NCBI GenBank assembly: GCA_000827265.1
Contig: KN834752.1
Span: 1,460,662-1,524,661 of the forward strand
DNA length: 64,000 nucleotides
Direction: 5' to 3'
Source: Collybiopsis luxurians FD-317 M1
Taxonomy: Eukaryota; Basidiomycota; Agaricomycetes; Agaricales; Omphalotaceae
Shown here: positions 47,140-59,717 of the stretch, piece after piece
How positions within the stretch are numbered: position 1 is the stretch's first letter
Layout: each line of letters starts with the position of its first letter
Notes under the pieces: generated by a model
What the model was told of the DNA's origin: nothing
The model's input: only the letters and a program-made list of their open reading frames with translations
The model's database searches: none
Program-made: the position numbers and the translations under genes

Positions 47140-49270
47140 CGAATGTGATCGGGTGAGCTTGAATTCTGAAAGGATTTCAGTTGTTACAGCGAAATTGACA
47201 CACGTACGGCGACCGATAAAGTTATCTTGGAATTTCGGCAATCCTGCGATAGTTCTTGCTTTCTTAGATGGACTCGCCAGCTCGCTGTCCTCCTCTTCAT
47301 CCGTCTCCGCTCGTTTCCTCTGTTGAAGAACCAGGCATAGACTATAAGAATAGAGGTACCGCAGTTATATTTAAATCCTCACCTTCGCATTCGAACTGGT
47401 ATCGGTGATGGGACTTTGACGATACTGTTCTCCGACAAAGTTCTCTAAAATCTAAGTGTTCTGATTTCACGTATATTGCCAGTCAAACTCAATATGACGG
47501 GGTAGAACTCACTTCATCAGACGCAAGATCGACCTCCACCGTTGGTTGCCTATCGAGAGTGATTAAACTCAGGCAAAAGTAGGCGGCAGGAAGCTGCCCT
47601 ACCATCTTCTCCAAACATAACCAAATTCCCTTATCTTACCTCGTCTAATACGACACCACTCTTCTCGATCATAACCCTTGTCCTTTCCCAAATCAATCAG
47701 AAAGATTCGAATGCTCCTTCTTGGCAAGCTTTTCGTTGGTCATTCTTTGAAAAAGTTTTGGCAGGCCAACGTCGATCACGCCCTTGACTGCGCGCTAAAG
47801 AGGAAAGACGGGAAAATCATTAGAAAAATCTCGGGAAAGATTGTAGTGGTCACACAGACCGAAAGGAATCTTCGGGAGCTTTCTGTCTTCTTCTCAGGGC
47901 ATGGTCTTTCTATTTCTTCTTCAAAGAAGGATTTGCCTGCTTTTTCAGAAAGAATTCATTTGGTGTTGGAGATTTTGATATCAGGGATGTTTGAAGGAAT
48001 TTCGAAAGAAGGATGGAACTCCATAGCAGGAGCAACCTGAGTTAATGATTCTGAAAATCCTTCATCGAGATCCTTTAAGTCCTTGAACGCCAATGGACGC
48101 TGTCATATAAAGTGAAAGTTAAAACTTGATACAGGCCCAAATATTACAAGATTTACGGGGACCGCATACACGACGATGCTCGCTGTGGAAGATCAGGGTC
48201 GGCGATTGCTTCGGGAGGTATATAGATGCTTGGGAGAGGCTCCATTAAGGTGACTGTGAAAGGCGAATTGGTGAAAATCAAAAATGAAGTCGCTGGATGA
48301 ATGTAGGGGAAGAGTGAAAGAAACGAATGGATATTTGTTTCGAGGTGTTTGCCTCAAAGGACCTCACGTGGACTCAAAGAACTCGATCACCGGACATGCC
48401 CCAGAGCCCCGGTCAAAGCTGAACATACGACCGTGCAGGTTAACACCTTCGCAAAGCAGGACCAGCAATTTGAAATAAATTGCGGTATGGGCGACAGGAG
48501 TCTGTCTGTTCTAAGAGCATACTTTTAGAACAATTTGGCGCCTTGCAGTTTAAAAAAAAAAGACAGGGAGTATTCCTTCCAAAGCCTCTCGGGCCTCGGA
48601 GGGAATGGTGTACCAATTTTGTAAGCATCTTTTCATTCTGTTACGGAAGGTATGGAGACTTACTTTTTTTCATTCCATTTCTTTCTCCTTTTCCAGTTGC
48701 TCGCTGGCTTGAAGCGCATGAGAACTTAATTAAGTTCCCAGGTAACTGGGTTCGGGGAATGGAAGATAGGTGGTTCGAATGGCGACTCCTGCCCTCACTA
48801 TGCTCAGACGGAACGTATCCCCATATTTTCCCGAGCATAGTACCTGACCTATCAGCTGCGCAGCTACCAGCCCAAGCGTTATAGATAACCTCTTAGTCGG
48901 GTTGTGCCGACTTTCTCTTGTGAGGCGCGCTTGGAGGTACACGGGAGCAATTCCATGCCAGTCTGTTGAAGTCCATAGCACAGAGCAAGTTTTTACACGA
49001 GCGAATGCCTTGACCCCGCATTGGGACCCGAACGAGCCACTCACTGCGACTATATTGAACATAGGATCATATTGCACATGGAACCTACATTTATGATTAA
49101 AGTTACTTGACAGATAACCTGAGCACTGGATTCAGCGCCGGATTAATTAAACTTTCCCCTATAAAAAGATCATATATTTTTGTTAAGCAATGAACAATTT
49201 GCTTAGGGTCGGTTGGTCGATCATCTGTGGATATGAGGAGGGCAGAAAACTAGTAGTTGACATGACCCAT
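47140..49270 (+). repeat. Segmental direct duplication, right copy
   Basis: Partner of 44810-46830. It contains the damaged version of the small nuclear-type gene and the same roughly 500-base downstream block. Confidence 0.75.
47150..48245 (-). pseudogene. Damaged paralog of the small nuclear-type gene
   Basis: It starts MEPLPSIYIPPEAIADPDLP at 48245, matching the intact copy. It then keeps AFKDLKDLDEGFSESLT but meets an in-frame TGA (47958..47956) inside the exon that stays open in the left copy. Further on, RAVKGVIDVGLPKLFQ is followed by a frame change before RIFLIDLGKDKGYDREE, the counterpart of RVRNFLIILGEDNRYDRSE. Two independent lesions in the same reading order argue for a pseudogene. 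A radically different splice pattern could avoid one lesion but hardly both. Confidence 0.65.
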
Positions 49271-49498
49271 GGGAAGAGAGTAAAGTACCAAATGGTCTGT
49301 CTTCCAAAGCCAGCTCAGGACCTTCGAGAAGGAAGCTACGCGTCGCGATGTACTATCGTGACCGCGGATCATCATGTGGTTATGTCATATGACCTAAGCG
49401 CCAGGTTCCGCCGGAGACAGCCAGCGCTTCGGTATGTCCGTCGGGTTTCTCAGGAGTACCGCATTGTCCTCGATGATGAATGGACATCACTTAAATAG
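49190..49498 (+). CDS. Hypothetical 102-residue ORF
   Basis: A single frame with ATG start and a basic C-terminal half (RFRRRQPALRYVRRVSQEYR). It lies at the right end of the duplicated segment, 27 bases before the P450 start codon. The corresponding place in the left copy (about 46770) is eroded. No family is recognised, and it could be non-coding leader sequence of the P450 transcript. Confidence 0.25.
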   Translation: MNNLLRVGWSIICGYEEGRKLVVDMTHGKRVKYQMVCLPKPAQDLREGSYASRCTIVTADHHVVMSYDLSARFRRRQPALRYVRRVSQEYRIVLDDEWTSLK

Positions 49499-49525
49499 CT
49501 TTAGTTCCTTGCCTTTCACCTCAAA

Positions 49526-51938
49526 ATGCATATCCTCCTGCAATTACTCGGTTCGATTACGACTACTTTAATCGTCTATGGTCTCTATGTTCTCCTACAT
49601 AGCATCAGATCTCGGCGGAACTCTCCAATGAAGGACATTCCAGGACCACCCAATCCTCATTGGTTCTGGGGTAGTATGAAGGAAATCGCTGCAAGCGTAA
49701 GTGTGAAGAACGCGTGGCTTCGGGCTTTAACTCGAATCTCTGCAGGACGCCGGTGTTCTGCATGAACAGTGGGTCGAACAGTGTAAGTGCGCAGTTCTAT
49801 TGCTATGAACTTTACCAATGTGAATAAAGATGGCAGAACAATGAAGTATAGATGGATTTTGGGAGTAGGTACCTTTTGAACACGTATGCTGCTCCAGGAA
49901 GCCTCATGTTCCTTCAGCGTGAACGATTATTCACCATGGACACCAAAGCCCTGAATCATGTTCTTATGAACCACTATATCTATCAGAAACCGGAGATTGC
50001 CCGGTACAATCTGAGTCAATTGTTAGGTGAAGGTGTTCTAGTTACCGAAGGAGATGAGCACAAACTTCAGCGCAAAATTTTGGTAAATCTTACCCGTGTG
50101 TTATGAAGAATTTTACTAAGCCCTGGAACAGAATCCCGCCTTCGGTCCCGCTCAGATTCGGGAGTTGACAGAAATCTTTGTTGAGAAATCCATTGAGGTC
50201 CGAGCCTGCCTGGCTCTTTGATTCACACAACTCATATGCTGTGCAGTTACGGGACGTCTGGACATCCATGATCGCCGCTGAGGGCGGAGTTGCCAGAATC
50301 AACGTGGTTTCGTCTTTGAGCGAGGTTACTTTGGATGTCATCGGATTGGCAGGTGAGCGGTCGATCTGCCGTATCATATCATACTGACCAGCTCCCAAGG
50401 CTTTAATTACAAATTTGATGCCTTGAAGAAAACTGACGGCCCTAATGAGCTCAAGGAGGCGTTTGCAAAGATTTTTGGAAACCCAGACTCTCAGCGAATA
50501 CGACCATGGCCTTTCCTTCAAGCGTTGATACCTGCGTTGCGCGTTCTGGTGAGTCGAAGCAATGGAACACTTGGCGGGCCTCGTATCCAGCAACGCAGAG
50601 GAGCCAAGCGTCATTAAGACTATAATCGAGTCGTACTAACGCATTAGTTTAGCCCTCTCAGGACCCACCAGAGTTCAAGCAAGCCAAAAAGACAATGTTC
50701 CGTATCGCCCATGAACTAGTGCGAGATAGCAAAGCCTCCTTGCAAAGCTCCGGTGAAAAAGGCGATAACTGGACGTCGAGGGACCTACTCTCTCTTCTAG
50801 TTCGATCGAACTTGAGTGGAGATCCCAGTCAAAGAATGAGTGATGAAGATGTATTGGCGCGTGAGTACGATCCAACCTTGCGATCCTTTCTCCAGAGAGT
50901 ACCTACTGCTCAGGCTGATTCTAATTTCTTTCTCGCAGAGGTTCCAACGTTTTTCACAGCAGGGTTCGAGTTGCTTTCTTTTCGCCTTATTTCCCGTCCT
51001 GACCCCTCTCCCCTCTAGATTCGAGACAACCGTAAATAGAAATTCTTGGTTTCTCCCCATTCGTTTCCCGCCCTGACTGGCATTTTAGTCTACAGCAACG
51101 ACCTGGGCCCTTTTCGCCCTTGTCGGGCACCCCGATGTCCAACGCAAGCTTCGCGATGAATTATTCACGCTCCGAACGGAAAATCCCACCCTGGACGAGC
51201 TCAACTCTCTCCCGTACCTCGACAAAGTGGTCCGAGAGACTTTGCGGGTGCATGCCCCTGTTCCCGGCACGATCCGAGTAGCTACCAAAGACGACGTGAT
51301 TCCGCTGGGTCAACCGTTCGTGGACACTAAAGGTGTGCAGAGAGATCATGTTGAGTGAATATACTACCATCTCTTAAGTGGCTTTCCAATACCAACCTTA
51401 ACATTTTTCTGTACAGGATTCGAAAGGGACAAACACTATTCATCAACATCCTCGGTTTAAACCGGGACAAGACCCTATGGGGTGAAGATTCAATGGAGTT
51501 CAAGTGAGTCTTTGCACAAACCGTTGCGTTCGTCCTGCATTAAACGCCAACTGCCTTTCATCTTTCAAGTCCTGACCGTTGGGACAATCTGCCCGAAGCG
51601 GTGTCTGCCATTCCTGGCGTATGGGGCCATATGCTCACGTTCCTCGGAGGCGCAAGAGCGTGCATCGGATATCGGTTCTCAGTGGCAGAGTAAGTTACAT
51701 CCTTTACATCCTTCTTGGTCGTTTCTTTGTCCAATGGCTTTTCCCTTACCTTTTCCTACCACTATACAGAATTAAGGCTCTCCTTTTCACCCTTGTGCGA
51801 GGGTTCGAGTTTGAGCTGGCCGTTCCGAGGGAAGACGTCATTGCCAAATCGACGGTAGTTCAGCGACCGCGGTTGAAGAGTGAAAAGGATGGAGGCAGTC
51901 AACTCCCTTTGTTGGTCAGGGTGTATCAACGGCCTTAA
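49526..51938 (+). CDS. Cytochrome P450 monooxygenase
   Basis: A gene with about fourteen exons. The first four are 49526..49696, 49746..49782, 49830..49864 and 49918..50082. The N-terminal anchor is [18 protein letters not shown], followed by the proline hinge [12 protein letters not shown]. Later parts give [19 protein letters not shown] (C-helix region), NPAFGP, an I-helix FFTAGFE joined to [11 protein letters not shown], the ExxR motif in [18 protein letters not shown], and the haem loop [13 protein letters not shown] with its Cys ligand. The product should be an ER-bound haem-thiolate oxygenase. It resembles the large multi-copy agaricomycete P450 clans, but the CYP family cannot be fixed without a search. 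Key motifs are intact, so it looks functional. Confidence 0.92.
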
Positions 51939-52481
51939 AGAAGGGAGATCTCTAGACTAGTGCACTCAGAGCAGCGCTAATGGTACTCGAGTTCTTGTCG
52001 GTTTGTATTTAGTTGTGAATTCGGTAGGATGTGTGTATTATTGTAGTCTGCAGAAAGTAATAATAGGTCGAAGCGCATTCGAACTGTAAATTAGAGCTAC
52101 ATAGTGAGGGATGTAATGTTTGTTACTAGTAACTAGGGTGCAAAGTTCTAGAATGAGTCTGACGATACAGCTTCGCACGTATCCAAAGGGCGGGCATTCG
52201 ACAGTAGTGTAATGTTGGTGCCGACGGCGAAAGAGAGAAGGAGAAGTAGTAGCAACCATATGATTTTGAAGAAGGGTCCTAGTGAAAATTATCTCAAATT
52301 TGGAACAGAGACAAACTGCAAGTTAACTGAATTCTCACCTGGGAGATCCAGCCACGGTTGGGGTTATAGTTGGGGTAGTTGTCTGTAATTGTAAAGTAAT
52401 TGTTTCTTGCGACGACAGGTGAGATATGCAGCTATTGTCCGGAGTCGTCATCGACTTCGTTTTTCTACCACCATCTTCAGA
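51939..52481. other. Intergenic, no gene seen
   Basis: About 540 bases between the P450 and the P-loop gene, with only short frames. Confidence 0.45.
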
Positions 52482-54165
52482 ATGCCAACACAGCACCCAG
52501 ATTATCCCAAGCTACGAAACGAGTTCTTTCAGCCGGCTCACCTACTTCAAGAGGTGTGGAAGGTTCATTGGGGAGTGCCGCTTCAAGAAAGTCAAAATGG
52601 CAAGGTGATATCAGTTCACGGAGAGCTTTTCAAGAGATCTCTCTATGTCATGAATGATTATGCGAGGATTCTGGAACGAATAACCATTGCAATGGACATG
52701 GAAGCGGAAGGGTGTTTGCTGCTGGGAAATCCGGGCATTGGTACGTCACTTTCCTCTCTTTTTTGGATCGAATTGCACTTGGATTTTCCTTAGGAAAGTC
52801 CACCTTCCTTGTCTATTGGCTTGTCCTTCGTCTCTCCCAGCGCCTCCCAACGTTTTATCATAAGTTGGAAACCTATTATTTCGACGAAACCGGAGCGTAC
52901 AGAGTACTTGGCTCCGACAATGTTGATGCATTCCGGGGACTTGTTGCAGTACCAGTGCTCATTGACGCGGACGACCACCCGGTTCCTATCAGCTTCTGGC
53001 ACAGTCTCCATATTTTCCCTGTCTTGGCCTCCTCTCCGGAGCCGAAGAGATACCGTAATCTCAAAAAGCAATACTGGCAGACAGAAACGATTATTGCCGA
53101 AATACCGACTTTCCAAGAAGCAATGAAGGTGTCAGTATCCCGTTGTACTATTTTTCTGTTTAACTGAACCAAGAGCAGATGGCGATGTCAACTACCTAGG
53201 CTCACTTTCGATGACAAGCTTAGGGACAGGGTAGAAGAACTCTGGGATGATTTTGGCCCTGACCTTCGCTTTGCATGTACTTTCCTCTGGAAGGGAAAGT
53301 ACGGCGAGGATTATATCCGCACCTATGTGTCGGAATTGAAGTCCTACCTCGAGGGCTTGGATTCCCAAACGTTGACGCAGATTCTCACGAAGCCTGAGCT
53401 CAGCAGCGCTGTCTCCCATAGACTAGTTCGATCATACGCCGAATCTCCCATTTCGGAGGGTATGAAACACCGTATTCATTCTCGTGCAATAATCCGACTA
53501 CTCCTTGAGGCGTCTCAAGAAAGAAGCTTGGAGGAACGTCAGATGTTTTTTCGAATATTCCATCTAACTCCGGCTTTAGCTCCTTCTCTCGATCAGCTTT
53601 TCGAAATTATGGCTATTGAATGGCTAGCCAGCGATTTCACTGCTACCCTGAAGCTGCTAGAGAAGGATAAATCCACAAAGCTGGCATCTAGGCGCCTGGA
53701 AGTCCCACAACTCCTTGTTCACTACTTTGACAACAAGATCGACTGTAGTGCTACCATGAAGGGTGGCGTTTTTTACGTTCCGGAACAGAAGAACAATTCA
53801 GCTTGGGATGCCTTTTTCTTTATCGACAAAATTGCTTATGGTTGCCAGTTCACCATTAGCAAAAGACATCGGTTGAAACGGGATGGTTTGCTAGAGCTAC
53901 AGCGACGCTGCAGGGCGGCCAATGTGGAGACAGTCATCTTGATCATAGTGACGCCGAAAGACATTACTTACAAGCTTCCTGGCGACTTGGACCCTCCAAG
54001 GCAGCGGCCCTTGTTTTCATTCTACCAGCTTGAAGTGGATTTGGGCCCTCGACTCCGTATGTTTTGAATGTCCTCTCTCCCCATCCTACCGTTAATATTC
54101 TTTCTTTATTAGAAGACTCATTCATCGACCTTTTCAACTCCGAACCCGATGAGGATACTTTGTAG
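52482..54165 (+). CDS. Crinkler/RHS-like P-loop NTPase with putative nuclease-fold C-terminus
   Basis: Exons 52482..52740, 52794..53130, 53179..54056 and 54113..54165 encode 508 residues. GCLLLGNPGIGKSTFLVYWL contains a Walker A motif, with the intron placed just before its Lys. FRGLVAVPVLIDADDHP and SFWHS further on resemble the sensor/Walker B area of Crinkler and retrotransposon-hot-spot ATPases. The last third has KGGVFYVPEQKNNSAWDAFFFI, then YGCQFTISKRHRL and ETVILIIVTPKDITYKL. The D..F.....QFTISKxH pattern fits the restriction-endonuclease-like domain reported for many Crinkler proteins, with D-x(n)-Q-x-T in place of the usual D-ExK. Such proteins occur widely in fungi and may act in conflicts or genome defence. 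No signal peptide is present. The role is unproven. Confidence 0.75.
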
Positions 54166-54378
54166 GGAGGTTGTATCTATGACTGAACACAGAGTCTTCC
54201 ATTTAAACTTTGTTCTCTGGCCGTCACTAACCACGACATATCTTCCATTTCTCTCTCGAATGTTATGTAAATAAGCTGTTGTGTACAGAAAACGTAAACA
54301 TACAGATGAAAACAGTCGAGCATAGGGTTACAGTATCGTTCATTCCTCCTTTCAATTTCCCGAAATAGTACGGGTATC

Positions 54379-56775
54379 CTACTTCCTTGGTTTCGGCGCA
54401 TCCCCCGTAACAGTCTCCCACTCCAGTCCCTCTCCAAGAAGATCCTCATAGTCACCAAGGCAATCCCACTCCCAACTCGTCTGATCCAGAATCTCCCGCT
54501 GAGCCTTGACAAACGTGTCCACGGGACACATACCGTCCTTTTGTTCGGGACATCCACGAATACCAGTAAGAGGCACTGGGGCATCATTGACAATGATTCG
54601 GATTTGTTGGCCGGGGGAGATTGAGGATGAGGAACATTCAAGAACTGGCAGGTAACGAGTTCAGATAACGTAAGAGAGGTTACATGACGGAGGGACATAC
54701 GTTGGAATTGAACATTCGAGGCAAAAGGAGCCAGTTGCGATACCTTGAATGACTGTTTCTTCGGTATGTGATCATATGGAAGTGGCCCGTTCGTTGCCAA
54801 CGCGGTGACATTTAACGCAGTCAGCACTACAAAATAGAATCAGCACCTGAAGATCCCAAGAAGAGGAACGACGACACACCATTCAACACAACTTCTTCGT
54901 GCGTTGCATCCACGTAAAAACTCTGATTCAATGGGAACGTAATCGGATTATCATTCAGTGTTGAATTCGTCGAGAACCGATGTTCGTGCGGCTCCATACG
55001 CCTGTGTTCCAAGCGTGCCAAAAGTTCTTGAACCCAACCCGCGCCCTGAACGCGAGCGACGGGCGAACCGAATGCAGCGTCATACCAGAAAGACAAGTCA
55101 ACTGAGTAATCGAACCCTTCCCATTCCTCTTGGGTGAAGAGTTCGCAAAATTTGGAGTAGCCGATCGCTACCGTCTGTTACGAGGGAAATTAGCATCATG
55201 TTTTTTTTTTTTTTTCCTTTTCATTTTTTGGATGCCTGAGAAGCACACAGGGAGAGGATAGATTGAATGCTGAGAAGACTTACTAACCTCGTATCCACAC
55301 ATCTGCTGCATAGCATACACATCCTCAAAAGTCAGCTTGAATCCGTGAAGCTGAGATCGAAGCCTCTTCCGGGCTTTCTTCAGATATGTCGCAACCCAAC
55401 GTTTGACATACCAATCTCCACGACTACCTATAGAGTCCTTGTTTGCATTTTTGCAGGTGCTATCAGGCGCTAAGGTGTTGTTGAACTGAGGTGTGTCAAG
55501 ACTTGACTAACTCACAAAGCCAATGAAAAAGACATACCCCGTCTTCTTGGATTATTGTACTCTGCTGATACTGGCCTTCGAGTGGGTATCCGAAAAAGCC
55601 TATCGCAAAGTTTAGCGCTGAATAAAGCATACGATGTCTGTTGGCATGATCAATCTGCATTTCTTGACTGAGCGAAAAGCACGGCGATAACATACTGAGA
55701 TTCAGTACGGAAAACAGGAATTACGTTTGCTTCAGTGAAATTGTTGAGTAGGAAGCCGTACTTGAGTCTCATCGAGATCCCAAGATCGTATAACTGCTGC
55801 CGTCCAAACGTTGTGAGAGTATTTTCACCGAGCTTGTAAGTCCTACAAATAACAGCAGGAATAAGAATAAGAATTCAAAGAAGAGAGGAATATAACATAC
55901 CAATCATTCATAAACTTCAGGTCTCCTTTTGCAGTCCATTTCTTTGCAGCCTTGTGCAATCTTCCAGCAAAGTCCGCCGGATTACCATAGGTAGCTGTTT
56001 CGCGTACAAATTCAACAACCGATTGGACATAGTAACAGAGATACAGAAATTTACCGTTTTCATTAGGGTATCTTGCGCCGTGCCTATGCAAAAGATGCAA
56101 ACCCGTCACTCGACAAGTTTTCGGCGTCTCTGGATCTGAATCTAAGCCGAACGCCCCTCGCTCATTACTGTACCACGGCGAGAGATTTCCCAGATGTTTG
56201 AACAAATCCCAATCCTTATCCTTCTTCTTGCCTTTCCCTTTGCCCTTTCCCTTCTTTCCCCCATCCAAACTTGAAGGCGCGACCAGCTGAACAACGTCCG
56301 TATGTACAGGGTACTCTGGTGCAGTTGCTATGAGTGCTGGCTCCGCGCCTGTTGGTGTGCCTCCTGCATACCCAAGGTCCGTTGGGAATAAAGATGAGAT
56401 GACATTTGTAGGTGAAGAGGGAGGGAAAGGATGGACTTCCGTACTCCCGGCGCTAGATCGGGATAACCCATCTGGCCGCCCGGTATTCGCACACTGGCAG
56501 ATAATACCGCCCAATGGACCACCGAAAACATATTGAACAAGTAAACAACCAAGGATTCCGACTGCAAACGCTGAAAAGAGATGAAAGAATGAATATTCAG
56601 GCCGGGTGAAGATTGATTTCCGACGCCTGGATCTCCTGCGCGATAATTCAGGCTCGTAGGATGTAGGCAGAAGAGCTTCGCGCTCAGCGACGCTAGAATC
56701 ATTCTGCTCAACGTGGGCAGGGTATTCAGCGTTCATGGTGTCACTAGATGAAGCCAGGGTACTAGATGAAGCCAT
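54379..56775 (-). CDS. Membrane-anchored histidine acid phosphatase (copy A)
   Basis: A gene of about nine exons from ATG 56775 to stop 54381..54379. After a Ser-rich cytoplasmic start and a basic patch (SRRRSRRRKS), one membrane helix (about residues 63-84, ending GCLLVQYVF) predicts a type II protein. A disordered stretch with a Lys/Gly run (KKGKGKGKGKKKDK) follows. The phosphatase begins SPWYSNERGAFGL, with the catalytic RHGARYP at about residues 231-237. Later exons give TTFGRQQLYDLGISMRLKYG, HRMLYSALNFAIGFFGYP, FCELFTQEEWEGFDY, and YVDATHEEVVLNVLTAL, where the usual HD pair is replaced by HE. It ends VTGDAPKPRK. The family includes phytases and acid phosphatases. Two further copies lie directly downstream in genome order. 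Confidence 0.85.
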
Positions 56776-57123
56776 AGTACACAACCAACAGTAGATGTAC
56801 TTGTCACATAGCAAAGTCTTCGATCCTCCAGGTCATATATACGTATTCCACAGGTCATAATCCCCTCATCATGTATATTAATTTGTTATAACAACACAGT
56901 ATCATATAGAGTAAAGTATCGGCACTCTACCTCGCCATAGCCTACTCGCTGAATAGTTGGAGTTCTACAAGCACACGTCTCCACAAGAAAGAGTACCGGA
57001 GATTCGCGGATTTTGTCTCATGTCACGGTCATGCTAGTTTGAACAAGAAATGAATGTCGTTGTGTTGATATCCAAGAATCCACTGAATGAGTTCGGAGAT
57101 ACCATCCAAATTGCATGAGTACC

Positions 57124-59537
57124 CTACTTCCTCGGCTTGGGCGCATCCCCCGTAACAGTCTCCCACGCTGGTCCCTCCCCAAGCATATCCGCATAATAAC
57201 GAAGACAATCCCATTCCCAGCTCGTCCAGTCCAGAATCTCCCTCTGAGCCTTGACAAAGGTGTCTACCGGACACATACCGTCTTCTTGTTCTGGACATCC
57301 CTGTATACCAGTAAGAGGCACTGGGGCATCATTGATGATGATTCGGATTTGTTGGCCGGGGGAGATTAAGGGCGAGGAACATTCGAGGACTAGCAGGAAA
57401 AGAGTTCAAATACTGCGGCAAAAGTTAGGATAACGGAGGAACATACGCTGAAACTGAACATTCGGGGCGAAGGGTGCCAGTTGCGAAACTTTCCATGTCT
57501 GGTTATCCGGAATGTAATCATATGGAAGTGGCCCGTTCGCCGCCAACATGGATAGGTTCAATGCAGTCAGAACTACGCATGCACGGAAATAGGAATCAGT
57601 GTTCGCTACAGCGGCAAAAACGGCGGAACAACGCACTATTGAGCAGAACAATTTCATGCATTACATCCACGTACAAACTCTGATTCACCGGGAACGTAAT
57701 CGGATTATCATTCAGCGTCGAATTCGTTGAGAACCGGTGCTCGTGAGGTTCCATACGTTTATGTTCCAATCGCGCCAACAGTTCTTGAACCCAGCCCGCG
57801 CCCTGAACGCGAGCAACGGGAGAACCGAGTCCGGTTGTACCAGAGCTCCAAGTCAAGGGCATAATCGAAACCTTCCCATTCCTCTCGCGCGAACAGTCCA
57901 CAGAATTCGGAGTAACCGATTGCTACCGTCTGTAACATGGGAAATCAGTATCGTGGATGCCCGATATCAGATACAAGGAGGTAAAATTGAGACTGACTGA
58001 CCTCGTATGCACATAAGTGTTGCATAGCAAACACATCTGCAATCGTCAACTCGTACTCATCAACCTGAGATTGAAGCCTCTCCCGTGTCTGGTTGAGGTA
58101 GATCGCAGCCCAACGCTGGACGTACCAACTACCACGTTTGGCAATGACAGGTTTGTTCACATTGCTACAGGTTGCGAATGGCGCAATAGAGCCCTTGAAC
58201 TGAGAATGCTCAGCGAGCTTCATGAATGGGACAGAAAAGATGGAGACATACTCCGGGAGCTTCAATCGTTATACTTTGTTCGTACTGGTCTTCGAATGGG
58301 TATCCAAAGAAGCCTATGGCAAAATTCAGAGCTGAATGGAGCATGCGGTCACTGCCAGGAGGATGAATTAGCTTCTATTGACTCAGGATAACTTTTTTTG
58401 TCGTCGACATACATTGTCCCGGTATGGAAAACAGGGATGGTGTTCGTCTCGGTAAAGTTCTTGAGGAGGTACCCGTACTTGAGTCGCATGGAGATACCGA
58501 GGTCGAATACCTTTTGCCTCCCAAAAGGTGTAAGGATTTCTTCTCCAAGTTTGTAGGTCCTAGCAGTGACAAAAATGAAATCCACAGTCTTGAAAAGAGT
58601 GGACAACGACATACCAATTATTCATGAATGCCAAGTCTCCTTTTGCAGTCCAGTTATCCACAGCTTCGTGCAGTCTCGAAGCAAAGGCAGCCGGTCCAGC
58701 TTTGTGTTTTCCAACTTAGCAAGGAGACGACGTTGAAGATGAAAATACTCACTTGACGCAGTCCAGTTATCGGCAGCCGGTCCAGCTTTGTGTTTTCCAA
58801 CTCAGTAAAACAACACGTAGAAGATAAATATACTCGCCTGAAGAAGGATATCTCGCACCATGTCTATGTAAGAAGTGCAAGCCCGTCACTCGACAAGTAT
58901 CTGGCATCTCTGGATTTGAGTCAAGCCCAAATGCTCCCCATTCATTACTATACCATGGCAAAAGATGTCCCCAGTATTTGAACAAGTCCCATTCCTCGTC
59001 CTTGCCTTTTCTTTGCCTTTTCGCTTTACTTTTCTTCGCCCCACCCAAGCGGGAAGGCTTGACCAACTGAGCAGCACCGGTGTGTATAGGGTATTCCGGT
59101 GTAGCAATGAGCGCCGCTTCTGCACCGGTGGGAGTTTCTCCAGCGTACCCAACATCTGTCGGGAACATTGAAGGGAAGGTGTTTGTGGGTGAGATTGGAG
59201 GAAAAGAATGGACTTCTGAACTCCCGGCATCGGGGCTGGCCAACGCATTTGCATTTGGGACTCCGGTACCAGTAACCGCATGGTTGCCACTGTCATTGTT
59301 ATTTCGTGCCCACAATGGGCCGCAGAAAGCATACCTAGCAACTAGGCAACCAAGAATACCAACTGCAAATGCTGGATAAAGATGAAGGAGTGAGAATTTA
59401 GATTAGGCCAAGAAGGATTTCTTGGGTACAGGACTGTATTCTGAGCCAGACAGCTGAGGCTTGTTTGGGGAAGGCAGAAGAGCTTTGTGTTCAGCACCAG
59501 AGTCATTCGGAAGATGCGTATTGACCACGCTCGACAT
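57124..59537 (-). CDS. Histidine acid phosphatase paralog (copy B), N-terminus uncertain, exon duplication
   Basis: It mirrors copy A along its length: NDSGAEHKALLPSP, AFAVGILGCLVARYAF, SPWYSNEWGAFGLDS, LHFLHRHGARYP, TPFGRQKVFDLGISMRLKYG, ALNFAIGFFGYPFE, YVDVMHEIVLLN and VTGDAPKPRK. The proton-donor region is again HE. Between the first and second phosphatase exons, a unit of about 85 bases is tandemly duplicated, giving a possible extra mini-exon (AGPAADNWTAS) that keeps frame. The donor before it looks like GC (CAG/GCGAGT). Near the N-terminus a TAA (59405..59403) lies in the simple reading, but a 65-base intron ending TATCCAG could remove it. Whether the copy is functional is therefore open; most catalytic blocks are intact. 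Confidence 0.65.
58687..58838 (+). repeat. Tandem intron-exon duplication inside phosphatase copy B
   Basis: CCGGTCCAGCTTTGTGTTTT occurs at about 58691 and 58776, each followed by similar intron sequence ending in a donor-like site (minus strand). The repeat period is about 85 bases. Confidence 0.75.
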
Positions 59538-59717
59538 CCATGGTCAGATTTGCCTGTAGTAAAAAATGTACTTCAAGCATTAGATGCATTGCTGTATGAA
59601 TGGCGGACCAGTGTCAGAAGAGTGACTGCGAACATGACCGTCTTTCTGAACATGTTTCTGAGCAATGTCCCGCACAAGGTCCCGTAGAAAAGTATCAGAG
59701 TAAGATACTTGATTTGC

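Noticed and set aside
51085..51370. Minus-strand ORFs within the P450 gene
   Set aside because: They are shadows of the I-helix to ExxR exon on the plus strand.
59403..59405. Premature TAA near the N-terminus of phosphatase copy B as proof of a pseudogene
   Set aside because: An intron ending TATCCAG just before the membrane helix could excise it in frame, so the stop alone is not decisive.
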